This document shows, in pieces, positions 55,410 to 63,867 of a stretch of DNA of 64,000 bases. Made by a program: the position numbers and the translations under genes. Within the stretch, counting starts at the first letter, position 1, and each line of letters begins with the position of its first letter. Under the pieces are notes generated by a model. The model saw only the letters and a program-made list of their open reading frames with translations. It made no database searches and had not been told where the DNA came from. Source of the DNA: Ancylobacter sp. IITR112 (lineage in GTDB: Bacteria; Pseudomonadota; Alphaproteobacteria; Rhizobiales; Xanthobacteraceae); contig NZ_JBGCUS010000001.1 of assembly GCF_041415945.1 (NCBI RefSeq), forward strand, positions 4,434,501-4,498,500, written 5' to 3'.

Positions 55410-55580
55410 TCACGCCTCGCCATCGGGCTCGGGCGAGGCATCGGGGCGCTCGTCGGGCGCGGGATGCGCTGGCGCTGGCGGTTCCCTGCGGCCGCGCGCC
55501 TGCTGCTTGCGGCGGGAGAGATTGGCGCGCAGCGCTGCCGCCAGCCGCTCTGCGCGGGCCTGTTCCTCCTCGCCCTTCAT
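55410..55580 (-). CDS. 56-residue basic/acidic protein upstream of murA
   Basis: A short ORF with a charged helix (KGEEEQARAERLAAALRAN, LSRRKQQARGRR) followed by a Pro/Ala-rich acidic tail. CGGGAG lies upstream of its ATG. Small proteins with the same ERLxxALRxNLxRRKxQAR pattern occur next to murA in many Hyphomicrobiales, which supports its reality. Function unknown; possibly nucleic-acid or membrane associated. Confidence 0.6.
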   Translation of the reverse strand: MKGEEEQARAERLAAALRANLSRRKQQARGRREPPAPAHPAPDERPDASPEPDGEA

Positions 55581-55863
55581 CCTGCTGCTCCCGAAACGCC
55601 GCGCCGGCCTCCCGCCGGGCCTGCCCGCTCATCCTCAGCTTTACTGCGCCGCTCACCGCGACGGAAGAGCCGCCCGGCGTGGCGAAAGCCCGGCGGCGCC
55701 GGTGCTGGGCGCAATTCCCCCAGCCCCGTGCGCCCTCCCATGTCCACGGCATTCACAGCCCGGCGCACAGGGCTGGGGGAATTCCGCGGCGGGCGCTTGC
55801 GCCGGCCGGCGCACTGTGGCAAACGTCCCCGCGCTTTGGTGGCCTGACCCGCCAAGAGCCGGC

Positions 55864-55938
<75 letters not shown>

Positions 55939-56109
55939 GTTTTCCCAAGGAAAATCAGCACTTAAGCGCAAAACCTGTCCCTGCTCCCCCACGGGTCGGA
56001 GCGGAACAAACCGTGTTTGTCGCGGCGGGACTGGGAGAAAATCCGGGGAGTTCGTTCTCGGGCCGTTCTGGCGTGCACGCACAAACAAGGGTGGAGCCGC
56101 CTGACCCCC

Positions 56110-56182
56110 AAAAAGGAAACCCCGCCAAGCGCGGCAACGCTGGCGGGGCAATCCGTAGTGGCGATCATACCGAAGACAGCCA
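56110..56182 (-). ncRNA. Predicted antisense (countertranscribed) RNA of the repC leader
   Basis: On the strand opposite to repC, a promoter with TTGTCC (56212-56217) and TAAATT (56189-56194), exactly 17 bases apart, would start an RNA near 56182. About 60 bases on is a strong hairpin (stem CCCCGCCA/TGGCGGGG, 56120-56148) followed by TTTCCTTTTT. This is the layout of the small antisense RNA that limits RepC synthesis in repABC plasmids, located just upstream of repC as here. Confidence 0.6.
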
Positions 56183-56240
56183 AGACGAAATTTATCACAG
56201 GTCTCCGGGGCGGACAATAACGCCGTTCGGGCGGCAGCCG

Positions 56241-57296
56241 ATGACGCTTCGCCTGCTCGCGAGCCAGATGGCGGCGAGAGCGATCCAGCGGGACGCGGTC
56301 GTGCACAAGTGGCGGGTCTTCCGCGATATCCGCGAGGCCCGGGAGCTGATCGGAGCTACCGAGCGGTCCCTCTCGGTCCTGAATGCCCTGCTCAGCTTCC
56401 ATCCTGAGACGGCTCTCGGCGGTGGCGCGGCCATCATCGTCTGGCCATCGAATGAGCAACTGGCGGCTCGCGCGAACGGCATGCCGCCGACCACCTTGCG
56501 CCGGCATATCGGCGTGCTCGTGGATTGCGGCCTGATCATCCGCCGCGACAGCCCCAACGGCAAGCGCTTTGCCCGGAGAGGCCGCGGTGGCGAGATCGAG
56601 CACGCCTATGGCTTCGATCTCGCCCCACTAGTCGCCCGCGCCGAGGAGTTTCGCGATCTCGCCGACGCGGTCCACGCCGAGAAAAAGGCCTTCCGGGTCG
56701 CCAGGGAGCGTCTCACGCTGCTTCGCCGGGACATCGTCAAGATGATCGACGTCGGTGCCCACGAGGGCATTCCCGGCGACTGGACGCGGGCGGAACGGAG
56801 CTATCAGGAGATCATCGCGCGGCTTCCACGCTCCGCGCCGCGCCAGCTCATCGAGGCGATTGCGGCCGACCTCGCCCAGCTGTCGGACGAAATCCGTGAG
56901 GCATTGGAATCATTCGCTAATTCATCGAATGCGGGCGCCAATGTGGCGTCGGGACGCGGGGCGTCCCGGCAATCAAATCGACGGCCTGCGGCGCGTCGAA
57001 CACGGGGCGGGACTCCTGTCCTTTGGGGGTTTCGAAAGGGGGCTCTGGTCCCTTTCGCCTACGCCGCAACTCTGGTTGCGGCTAGTAAGTTATGCAGATG
57101 TCGCTCACGCGCCCCACGGCCCTCGCCAATCCACGCGCCATCTCCACCCGGATCACGAGCCGGCATCGGGTGGCCACGAACAACCAGCGTAACCACGATC
57201 TGCGGCTCGGCCGCCAGCCCGGCTATGTGGACGGCGACCGGACGGTTCGCAACCGCGTGCTGCTCGCCAATCTCACCGGCGGTGAGCTGCGGCTGA
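56241..57296 (+). CDS. RepC-like plasmid replication initiator, C-terminus doubtful
   Basis: Up to about residue 235 this is clearly RepC: TERSLSVLNALLSFHPETAL, then IVWPSNEQLAARANGMPPTTLRRHIGVLVDCGLIIRRDSPNGKRFARRG and the YGFDLAPLVARAEEF block. The ATG at 56241 follows the TPFGRQP sequence usual just before or at the RepC start, so a non-ATG start slightly upstream is possible. After residue about 235 similarity is lost and the last 68 codons overlap the relaxase gene in another frame, so the C-terminal domain is probably missing or frameshifted. No repA or repB is present. Confidence 0.7.
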   Translation: MTLRLLASQMAARAIQRDAVVHKWRVFRDIREARELIGATERSLSVLNALLSFHPETALGGGAAIIVWPSNEQLAARANGMPPTTLRRHIGVLVDCGLIIRRDSPNGKRFARRGRGGEIEHAYGFDLAPLVARAEEFRDLADAVHAEKKAFRVARERLTLLRRDIVKMIDVGAHEGIPGDWTRAERSYQEIIARLPRSAPRQLIEAIAADLAQLSDEIREALESFANSSNAGANVASGRGASRQSNRRPAARRTRGGTPVLWGFRKGALVPFAYAATLVAASKLCRCRSRAPRPSPIHAPSPPGSRAGIGWPRTTSVTTICGSAASPAMWTATGRFATACCSPISPAVSCG

Positions 57297-58705
57297 TCTG
57301 CGATCAGCGGCGCGAGGCAGCGGGTCAGCTCCGGCAGCGGAGGGTGAGCGACAGCGCGGCCGTGTCGGTCGCCGGCATCATCACCTTCGGCAAGCAGGCG
57401 CAGGCCTGGGTCGAGGCGCTGCCCGTGGAGCGACAGGATCGCCTGTTCCGCAACGTCGCCGACGCCATCGCCGAGCGCCTCGGCACCACGCTGCATGGCC
57501 TCGTCGTCCATCTCGACGAATCCGCCATTCATGCCCACTACCAGCTCGCCGCCATCACCCGGGCCGGCGGCCCGGTTTCCAAGGTCGCGACCAAGGCCGT
57601 GCTGAACCAGCTTCAGGACATCGCCGCCGCCGTCGCGCAGCGTCACGAGCCCCGGATCGAGCGCGGGCACCGGAAGGTCGACCGCCTCGCCGCCGGGGCT
57701 AAACCGTCGGAGGTGGTGAACCGCTCCGTGCGCCAGCTTCACCAGGAGCTTCCGGCGGAGCTGGAAGCCCTCAATGAGCGCATTAATGCTGCCCGCGACA
57801 AGCTGGCGAAGAATGAGCGCCTGGCGAGGGAGTCCACACTGAAGGCCGAGAGGCTGGCCGACAATGCCGCCAAGTCGGATGCCGCGAGAAAGAATGCCGA
57901 GATCTATCACAGCCGCGCAGAGGCGGCGCGCGCCGATCTGGAGGCCGCTGAGGTGGCTTTGGCCGATACCCAGGCGAAGGTAGCGGCCGCGCAGGCGTCG
58001 CTGGCCGAGACCGAAGCCAAGCAGGCTGCGCTCGCCCATGTACCGCTCCCGGATCCGCCCGTGGTGGAGCCTCCTCCACGTGTGTTCCTTCCCATGGCCT
58101 CGACCACGCCGGAGGCATGGGCTGCCGAGCAGAGCGCCGTGATCGCGGGCCAATGGGAAGCGGTGCGGGCCGGCACAGCGGCCAGGCAGCGCGATCTCGA
58201 ACGGCGTGAGCGTGAGGTGGAAGAGCGGATCAGGGTGGCGAACGAAGCGGAGCGGAGCCGCGGGATCCGGATCCGCCGGCGCCAGGAGGAAGCGGCGGCC
58301 GAGAAGGCCCGTGCCGCCGAGCTTGCCGCCGGCCGGCGCGCGATCGAGCGACTGAAAGAGATCGAAGCGAGCTGGAGGCCGCTCGACTTGTCCGAGGTGC
58401 TCGAATCGCTGGACTTCACCGCGCAAAGCGGAGGTGTCTGGCGTGGCGCAGCGGGCATGGCTGTCAAATTGGGCGACGCCGGCAAATGGCAGTTCAGGAG
58501 CGGCAGGGAGGCGGCCATCAAGGCCGGGGGCGGCGCGCTCGACCTTGTGGCCCTGATCCTCGGCTCCTTCGAACGGGCCGTTCTCCACCTGTGCCATGTC
58601 TTCGGTTTCGAGCGTCTTCGCCCGGAGGTGGAGGCGGCGGCGACTAGGGCTGTCATCGACCGCGAGCAACAGCCGCCTTCACTGTCTGATGGCCCCTCGA
58701 TGTAG
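57092..58705 (+). CDS. MobV/Pre-type relaxase
   Basis: A 537-residue mobilization protein. The N-terminal region (ISTRITSRHRVATNNQRNHDL) resembles MobV/Pre proteins. The metal-binding motif HLDESAIHAHYQLAAI (about residues 145-160) has the H-x-D-E-x5-H-x-H pattern of that family. Residues about 225-460 are a long Ala/Glu/Arg-rich coiled coil. It probably nicks an oriT on the integrated plasmid. It follows repC without a gap; the start overlaps the doubtful repC tail. Confidence 0.75.
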   Translation: MQMSLTRPTALANPRAISTRITSRHRVATNNQRNHDLRLGRQPGYVDGDRTVRNRVLLANLTGGELRLICDQRREAAGQLRQRRVSDSAAVSVAGIITFGKQAQAWVEALPVERQDRLFRNVADAIAERLGTTLHGLVVHLDESAIHAHYQLAAITRAGGPVSKVATKAVLNQLQDIAAAVAQRHEPRIERGHRKVDRLAAGAKPSEVVNRSVRQLHQELPAELEALNERINAARDKLAKNERLARESTLKAERLADNAAKSDAARKNAEIYHSRAEAARADLEAAEVALADTQAKVAAAQASLAETEAKQAALAHVPLPDPPVVEPPPRVFLPMASTTPEAWAAEQSAVIAGQWEAVRAGTAARQRDLERREREVEERIRVANEAERSRGIRIRRRQEEAAAEKARAAELAAGRRAIERLKEIEASWRPLDLSEVLESLDFTAQSGGVWRGAAGMAVKLGDAGKWQFRSGREAAIKAGGGALDLVALILGSFERAVLHLCHVFGFERLRPEVEAAATRAVIDREQQPPSLSDGPSM

Positions 58706-58711
58706 CCCCGA

Positions 58712-58778
58712 TGTCAACATTCCTTGACACTCGGCCCGCAAGCGGGTCATTTCTGGCCGATGTCAAAGAACCTTGACG
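58712..58778. promoter_or_regulatory. Two operator-like palindromes TGTCAA-N6-TTGACA
   Basis: TGTCAA CATTCC TTGACA at 58712-58729 and TGTCAA AGAACC TTGACG at 58761-58778, 49 bases apart, directly after the relaxase stop. Two copies of the same 18-base dyad are unlikely by chance and suggest sites for a dimeric regulator or replication/transfer protein. No regulator gene is nearby; the neighbouring gene may have been lost. Confidence 0.5.
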
Positions 58779-58779
58779 C

Positions 58780-58798
58780 GCTCAGCGTCACGCTGAGC
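58780..58798 (+). terminator. Hairpin GCTCAGCG-TCA-CGCTGAGC after the relaxase
   Basis: A perfect 8-bp stem with a three-base loop, 75 bases after the relaxase stop, followed by TTGG. The absent T tract makes termination uncertain. Confidence 0.35.
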
Positions 58799-58894
58799 TT
58801 GGCGCCGCCCTGCGCGTCTTGGCTCCTACGTCGTCGCAGGAGCAGATTCCGGCAACGCGCCATCGCGAAACGTCGCAGCCTCAAGGGTATCGGA

Positions 58895-59053
58895 TCAGAG
58901 CGATTGAGCGTGGGACCTCAGGATATCGACGGTTTCAAGCAGCCCTACCGCCTCCATGTCCAGCAACAGAATCTCGGCGGTCTTTTCCGGCTTCTTGAGG
59001 CGGAGTCGCATGCGGCGCAGAGAAGCTACCGCCCGGCCCGGATCGAGGGAAAT
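58895..59053 (-). pseudogene. C-terminal remnant of an unknown gene cut by the IS
   Basis: A minus-strand frame open exactly up to the IS boundary encodes 52 residues and then stops: it includes RAVASLRRMRLRLKKPEK and TAEILLLDMEAVGLLETVDI. The composition is protein-like but no family is recognised. It has no start in the window, so it is most likely the tail of a gene whose front was lost with the IS rearrangement. Confidence 0.4.
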
Positions 59054-59114
59054 TGAGGTGGTCCCCATTCGCCGGACATTTTGGCGGCTTCGCTAAGCTT
59101 GGTTCTGGTGTGTG

Positions 59115-59969
59115 TCACGCCGCCTTGTTGATGCCGTCGCAGGCCATGTGGACCTCCTCCGGCGTTCTGCCGCCGAGAGCCGAGTGGGGCCTCGTGCGGT
59201 TGTAGTAGGTGATCCATCGGCCGATCCCGGCGCGGGCCTCGGACCCGGTCTCGAAGGCGTTGAGGTAGATGCACTCGTATTTCAGGGACCGCCAGAGGCG
59301 CTCGATGAACACGTTGTCCATCCACCGGCCGCGGCCATCCATGGAGATCCGCACGCCAGCGTCCAGCAGCACCTTTGCGAAGCGCGGGCTGGTGAACTGG
59401 CTTCCCTGGTCGGTGTTGAAGATGCTCGGCCGCCCGAACCGGGACAAGGCCTCCTCCAGTGCCTCGATGCAGAAGTCGGCCTCCATGGTGTTGGAGAGCC
59501 GCCAGGAGAGAACCCTGCGGCTGTGCCAGTCCATGATGGCGACCAGATACAGGAATCCGCGCCGCATCGGGATGTAAGTGATGTCGGCGCACCAGACCTG
59601 GTCGGGCTCCTCGATCGCCATGGTGCGCAAGAGATAGGGGAAGATGCGGTGCTGCGGGTGGCGCACCGTGGTCTTCGGCCGCTGGTAGATGGTGGCCAGC
59701 CCCATGCGGGCCATGAGGCGCCGCACACGCTTGCGCCCAACCTCGTGCCCCTGCCGGCGCAGATGGCGCACCATTTGCCGCGAGCCGTACCACGGCGTCT
59801 CGAGAAACTGGCCGTCGATCGCCCGCATAATGGCAAGAGTCTCGGGGCTTTCGATCCGCGGCCCGCCGTAGAAAGCCGACCGGCTGATGCCGACCAGGGC
59901 GCACTGGCGCGTGATCGGTAGTCGGGGGTGATCCGGTTCGATCATGTCGCGTTTTGCCCCCACGCTCAT
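59115..59969 (-). CDS. IS3-family transposase OrfB
   Basis: A 284-residue DDE transposase: Asp in QVWCADITYIP, Asp in SIFNTDQGSQFTS, Glu in DNVFIERLWRSLKYE, ending HSALGGRTPEEVH. The ATG at 59969 overlaps the OrfA stop as ATGA, so it may be made alone as well as by -1 frameshifting. Complete. Confidence 0.9.
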   Translation of the reverse strand: MSVGAKRDMIEPDHPRLPITRQCALVGISRSAFYGGPRIESPETLAIMRAIDGQFLETPWYGSRQMVRHLRRQGHEVGRKRVRRLMARMGLATIYQRPKTTVRHPQHRIFPYLLRTMAIEEPDQVWCADITYIPMRRGFLYLVAIMDWHSRRVLSWRLSNTMEADFCIEALEEALSRFGRPSIFNTDQGSQFTSPRFAKVLLDAGVRISMDGRGRWMDNVFIERLWRSLKYECIYLNAFETGSEARAGIGRWITYYNRTRPHSALGGRTPEEVHMACDGINKAA

Positions 59970-60250
59970 CGCCCGGAGGCCCGACGCAAAAAATCCCGTT
60001 CCACCACCAGTTGGCCGATCTTGGCATGGAGCTGGTCGATCTCGCTCTCGCGGGCGGCGTCGGCCGCTTCCGCCTTGCCGGAGAACACTGCGGCCATCCC
60101 CTCGATGGCCTGCTTCTTCCAAGCGTTGATCATGGTCTGGTGGAGACCATGCTTCGCCGCCAACTGGGCCACCGTCTGTTCCCCGCGCAGTGCCTCCAGG
60201 GCCACCTTCGCCTTGAAATCCGATGAATATCGCTTCCTCTTCCCGGTCAT
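59966..60250 (-). CDS. IS3-family transposase OrfA
   Basis: A 94-residue helix-turn-helix protein (YSSDFKAKVALEALRGEQTVAQLAAKHGLHQTMINAWKKQ) with a coiled-coil tail ending in FLRRASGR. T TTT TTG (59987-59993 on the complementary strand) in the tail is the -1 frameshift heptamer that yields the OrfAB transposase. Confidence 0.9.
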   Translation of the reverse strand: MTGKRKRYSSDFKAKVALEALRGEQTVAQLAAKHGLHQTMINAWKKQAIEGMAAVFSGKAEAADAARESEIDQLHAKIGQLVVERDFLRRASGR

Positions 60251-60316
60251 CGGGCTCGTCCTTCCGTCAGGCCGAACCAAGCTTAACTCCCTGTCCGGAT
60301 TTCGGGGACCACCTCA

Positions 60317-62874
60317 AGGATATCCTCGCGCCCGGCGACACTTACGGGGTGCGGGCGCGCCTGGGGCTGAATTCCAACGGCGTCACCCCGGTGATCGGCC
60401 AGACAGGGCCGAGCACCGGGGGGGTGGAAACCGACAACTGGACCGGCAGCGTTGCCGCCGCGGTGACGACGCCCGGCGTCGACCTCGTGGCCGCCTATGT
60501 GCGGCGCATGAGCGGCAACTATTTCGCCGGCACCGAGGGCGACCTCACCGTCGCGAACCAGGACGGCGAGCCGGAAAGACTGTCGAATTACGGCTATGGC
60601 CAGCAGGTCTACAACACCTCGGAAGATGTCACCTCCGCGCTGGTGAAGGCGACCTTGCGGCCCGCCGACGGGCACGAGCTGCAGCTCAGCTATCTGCATT
60701 ATGGCAATGAGTTCGGCGAGGTGTCGCCCTCCGCCATCGCCAACACCAGCAACGTGACCTGGCAATTGCCGCTCAGTTCAGTGAATGTAGACCAGGCCTC
60801 CGCCCGTTATCATTACCAGCCTGACGACAATGATCTCGTCGACTTCCGCCTGAATACCTATGTCTCCAATGTCGACGAGACCAATATCTACGCCCTGTCC
60901 GGCACGACCGGCGAGATCAGGCAGCAGGCCCGCAGTTTCGGCGTCAATGCCGAGAATGTCTCGCGCGTCTCGGTGAGGGACACGCCGCTGGCCCTGCGCT
61001 ATGGCGGTTCCTACGTGACCCAGTCGGCCCAGCCGCTCGATTCCTACGACGCCTGGATGGCGGGCTGGGCGCTGCCCGCCAATGGCGACCAGGACATCGG
61101 CACGCTGTTCGGCAGGGCCAAATGGGAGCCGACGCCCTGGCTCGCCGTGGAAGCGGGCCTCGAATTCCTCACCTACAACACCGAGTTCAACGGCCAGCAG
61201 CCCTGGACCAATACAGGCGCGGATTTCACGGGCTATTCCGGCCAGGGGGTAAGCCCCAGCGCCAGCGTCACCGTCACCCCGCTGCCGGGCTGGCAGATCT
61301 ACGCCCAGTACCAGAGCGGTATCCGCCCGCCCAGCGTGCGCGAGGTGAGCTTCACGCGCGGCGAGCAGATCTTCAATCCGGACCTCGATGCCGAAGAGGC
61401 CAGCAACTGGGAGTTCGGCACCAATTTCCTCAAGACCGACTGGCTCACCCCCGGTGACAAGGCCCGCTTCAAACTGGCCTATTTCGACAATACCACCGAC
61501 AACTATATCGGCCGCGAATATGTCGGCAACTACATGTCGTTCTTCAATTATGACTATGTGCGCTTCCAGGGCATCGAAATCTCCGGCGGGTACGACGCCG
61601 GGTCGGTCTTCCTCGATTTCGGATTCAACTACTATACCGGCTTCGAATCCTGCCTGAAGGACGGGCTCTGCACCGATTACACGCAGCAGGCGGACTATCT
61701 CACCAATCAGATCCCACCGAAATTCACCGCCTCCATCACCGCCGGGGCGCGCTTCTGGGACGACCGGCTGACCTTGGGCGGGCGCGTGACCTATATGGGC
61801 GAGCGCCTCGCGCCGCTGGTGAAGGATCCGGACTATCTCTGGGTCACGACGCTCTGGGCCCCCTACACCACGGTCGACTTGTTCGGGCAGTGGAAGATCA
61901 ACGATGCCATGACCCTCGATGTCAGCGTGCAGAACCTTCTGGACGCCTATTATGTCGACGCGCTCAACAATACCGACATGCCCGCCCCCGGCCGGGTGAT
62001 CCGCGGCACGCTGACGGCGAAGCTCGGCAGTTCCGAACCGGTGACCTGGCCGACTTTCGGCCTGCCCGCGCGCAACATGCCGTGGAGCGGCCTCTATGCC
62101 GGCGGCCATTTCGGCTATGGCTTCGGCAATATCCACGGCACGACCACGGCGGCCGACGGCACCGCCACGGCGGTGACGCTCTCGGAATCGGCGGACCAGG
62201 ATCTGTCGAACATGCTGGGCGGCATCCAGGCGGGCTTCAACTACCAGTTCGCCAACGGCCTCGTGTTCGGCGTCGAAGGCGATGTCTCCTGGACCGGGAT
62301 CGAGGGCGCGCAGGACGCGCTGGCGATCGAATCGGCCTATCTGACCCAGCGCCAGATGCTGCAGGCGCACACGGTGTATGATGTCGACTGGCTCGCCACC
62401 ATTCGCGGCCGGATCGGCTACGCCTGGGACCGGCTGATGGTCTATGGCACCGGCGGCGTCGCCTTCCTGCAGGAGACCGAGACCCGCACCCAGTACCGGT
62501 CCAACACGGCGAGCAGGGATTATCCAGGCGGAACCTATACGGAGCGGCTCTTCTCTGAAACGTCAGACAGGGTGCGCACAGGTTACGCCCTGGGCGCCGG
62601 AGCGGAATATGCGATCTCCGATAAATGGTCGCTGAAACTCGAATATCTCTATGCCGGCTTCGGGACGGAGACGTTCGACTTCAGTGATGCGCGGGCCGGC
62701 GTGACGCTCCCCTATACCGTGCGCTGCACCTCCTCCAACCGCACACCGCCCTGCCCGGGAGGCTGGAGAGGCAACATCACCGTTCCCGGCTCGTCGGAAA
62801 CCGTCAATGGCCGCGAGGCCTCCAACTCGGCCGAGCTGCAAATGCTGAAGATCGGCCTCAATTACCGCTTCTGA
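60317..62874 (+). pseudogene. TonB-dependent haem-type receptor fused to an Omp25/31-like barrel, N-terminus lost at the IS
   Basis: The frame is open from the IS end for 852 residues and ends in NYRF. Residues about 1-580 are the barrel of a TonB-dependent receptor of the haemoglobin/transferrin type (SGIRPPSVREVSFTRGEQIFNPDLDAEEASNWEFG, TVDLFGQWKINDAMTLDVSVQNLLDAYY). Signal peptide and plug, some 200 residues, are missing. About 580-600 is a linker (LPARNMPWSGLYAGGHFGYGFGN), then a second eight-stranded barrel like Omp25/Omp31 porins. Without a start and plug it should be non-functional. The two-barrel design is unusual. Confidence 0.75.
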
Positions 62875-63085
62875 CGGCGGGCGGCCGGTCGAGCGGGCAG
62901 GTGCCGCAATAGGCAAGTGCGGGCACGAGGTGGCGCAGGCAGCAGACGCGGCGCTGGCGGGTGCCGTCGGCGAGGTAGCGCACCGGCTCGGCGAGCGGGT
63001 TGGCCGCGCCGGAGGCGAGCCGCCGCCGCGCCAGCAGCTTGCGCCCGTGCCGCAGGCCGGGAACCGTGAAGATAACGAGCACCAT
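62858..63085 (-). CDS. Small FhuF-like [2Fe-2S] protein (ferric-siderophore reductase C-terminal type)
   Basis: 75 residues whose second half holds VCCLRHLVPALAYCGTCPL, the Cys-Cys-x10-Cys-x2-Cys cluster motif that closes FhuF-type ferric-siderophore reductases. The usual 200-residue N-terminal part is absent, so it is either a stand-alone minimal form or a remnant. It ends convergently, overlapping the receptor gene by 17 bases. The iron theme fits the neighbouring receptor. Confidence 0.5.
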   Translation of the reverse strand: MVLVIFTVPGLRHGRKLLARRRLASGAANPLAEPVRYLADGTRQRRVCCLRHLVPALAYCGTCPLDRPPAVRSGN

Positions 63086-63502
63086 GCGGCTTTTGTGCCG
63101 TGTGCGTTAGATCAGCACCCGCTCGACCTCGTCCAGCGTCACCTCATCCGACCGCCGGTCATGCTGCGTGTGCGGGCTGGCTTCCAGCATCGTATTTATG
63201 AAGATCGAAAGCGTTCGGTGCCGCCGACATACAGGGACTGTTCTCCCGCGGCCCCCTCGCCCCTCACGGGCGGGTAGATGTGTGATTCGCAGGGTTGGAT
63301 AGGCGCCGGGTCATATGTGCCCGATTCTGCAGCCTCGAATTGAAGCAAGCTGATCGTGTCGCGCGGTGCTCGCCCTTCGATGCAGGCGCTACCAAGCGCT
63401 TGGGCGCCTGGCACCGAGCCGGTCAGGCCGTCGGATGGCACGAGACATCGTGGCAACGATGCGAACTGAAACCCTTCATCTGGCGCGCCGATCCCAACGC
63501 GA
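63086..63502. other. Region with only weak ORFs right of the FhuF-like gene
   Basis: 417 bases with no convincing gene. A 27-codon minus-strand ORF (63107-63190), with SDEVTLDEVERVLI at its end, is protein-like and could be a gene remnant. Several overlapping frames between 63196 and 63552 have no recognised product. Confidence 0.3.
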
Positions 63503-63850
63503 TCATCGCCGCACGGAACCGAGGGTTCCAAGCGCTGGAGTCAATCCACTAGCTGCGGTAGCTGCGGCAATGCTGCCAGCTATGCCGCTGACTATATTCG
63601 CGACGCGACTCATATCCGCCGGGGTTGAACCCGATGCCACAGATATAAAGGCCGCCTCACCCTCGCGAGCGAACTGTATAGTTCTTCCAGGAACCGTCTT
63701 TCCGAAACCAGTGCCGGCGACATCCATTGCTGTATTTGTATAAGTCGCATAAGCCGAATAAGACGCGCTTATTCCACCAGGTACAGTACTAAAATTACTG
63801 GCAAAATTTTGATTAATTCGATTGTAAAAATCTGAAGCGAAGGTTCCCAT
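63503..63850 (-). CDS. Hypothetical protein, 115 residues
   Basis: Starts MGTFASDFYNRINQNFASNF; middle YSAYATYTNTAMDVAGTGFGKTV and GRTIQFAREGEAAFISV; C-terminus Ala/Ser/Gly-rich with a weakly hydrophobic stretch (NIVSGIAGSIAAATAAS). AAAGGC lies before the ATG. Codon use is more AT-rich at its 5' end than in the core genes, suggesting foreign origin. No family recognised. It follows the partial membrane ORF by 17 bases. Confidence 0.45.
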   Translation of the reverse strand: MGTFASDFYNRINQNFASNFSTVPGGISASYSAYATYTNTAMDVAGTGFGKTVPGRTIQFAREGEAAFISVASGSTPADMSRVANIVSGIAGSIAAATAASGLTPALGTLGSVRR

Positions 63851-63867
63851 AGGTATTATGCCTTTTG

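Larger units (their letters stand above)
59054..60316 (-). mobile_element. IS3-family insertion sequence, complete, without target duplication
   Basis: A 1263-bp element with perfect 13-bp ends TGAGGTGGTCCCC (59054-59066 and, inverted, 60304-60316) and further partial matching inward. It encodes OrfA and OrfB on the minus strand with a frameshift signal. The flanks (AAAT-left, AGGA-right) share no 3- to 5-bp repeat, unlike a simple insertion. Both flanking genes are truncated at the boundary. Confidence 0.88.
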
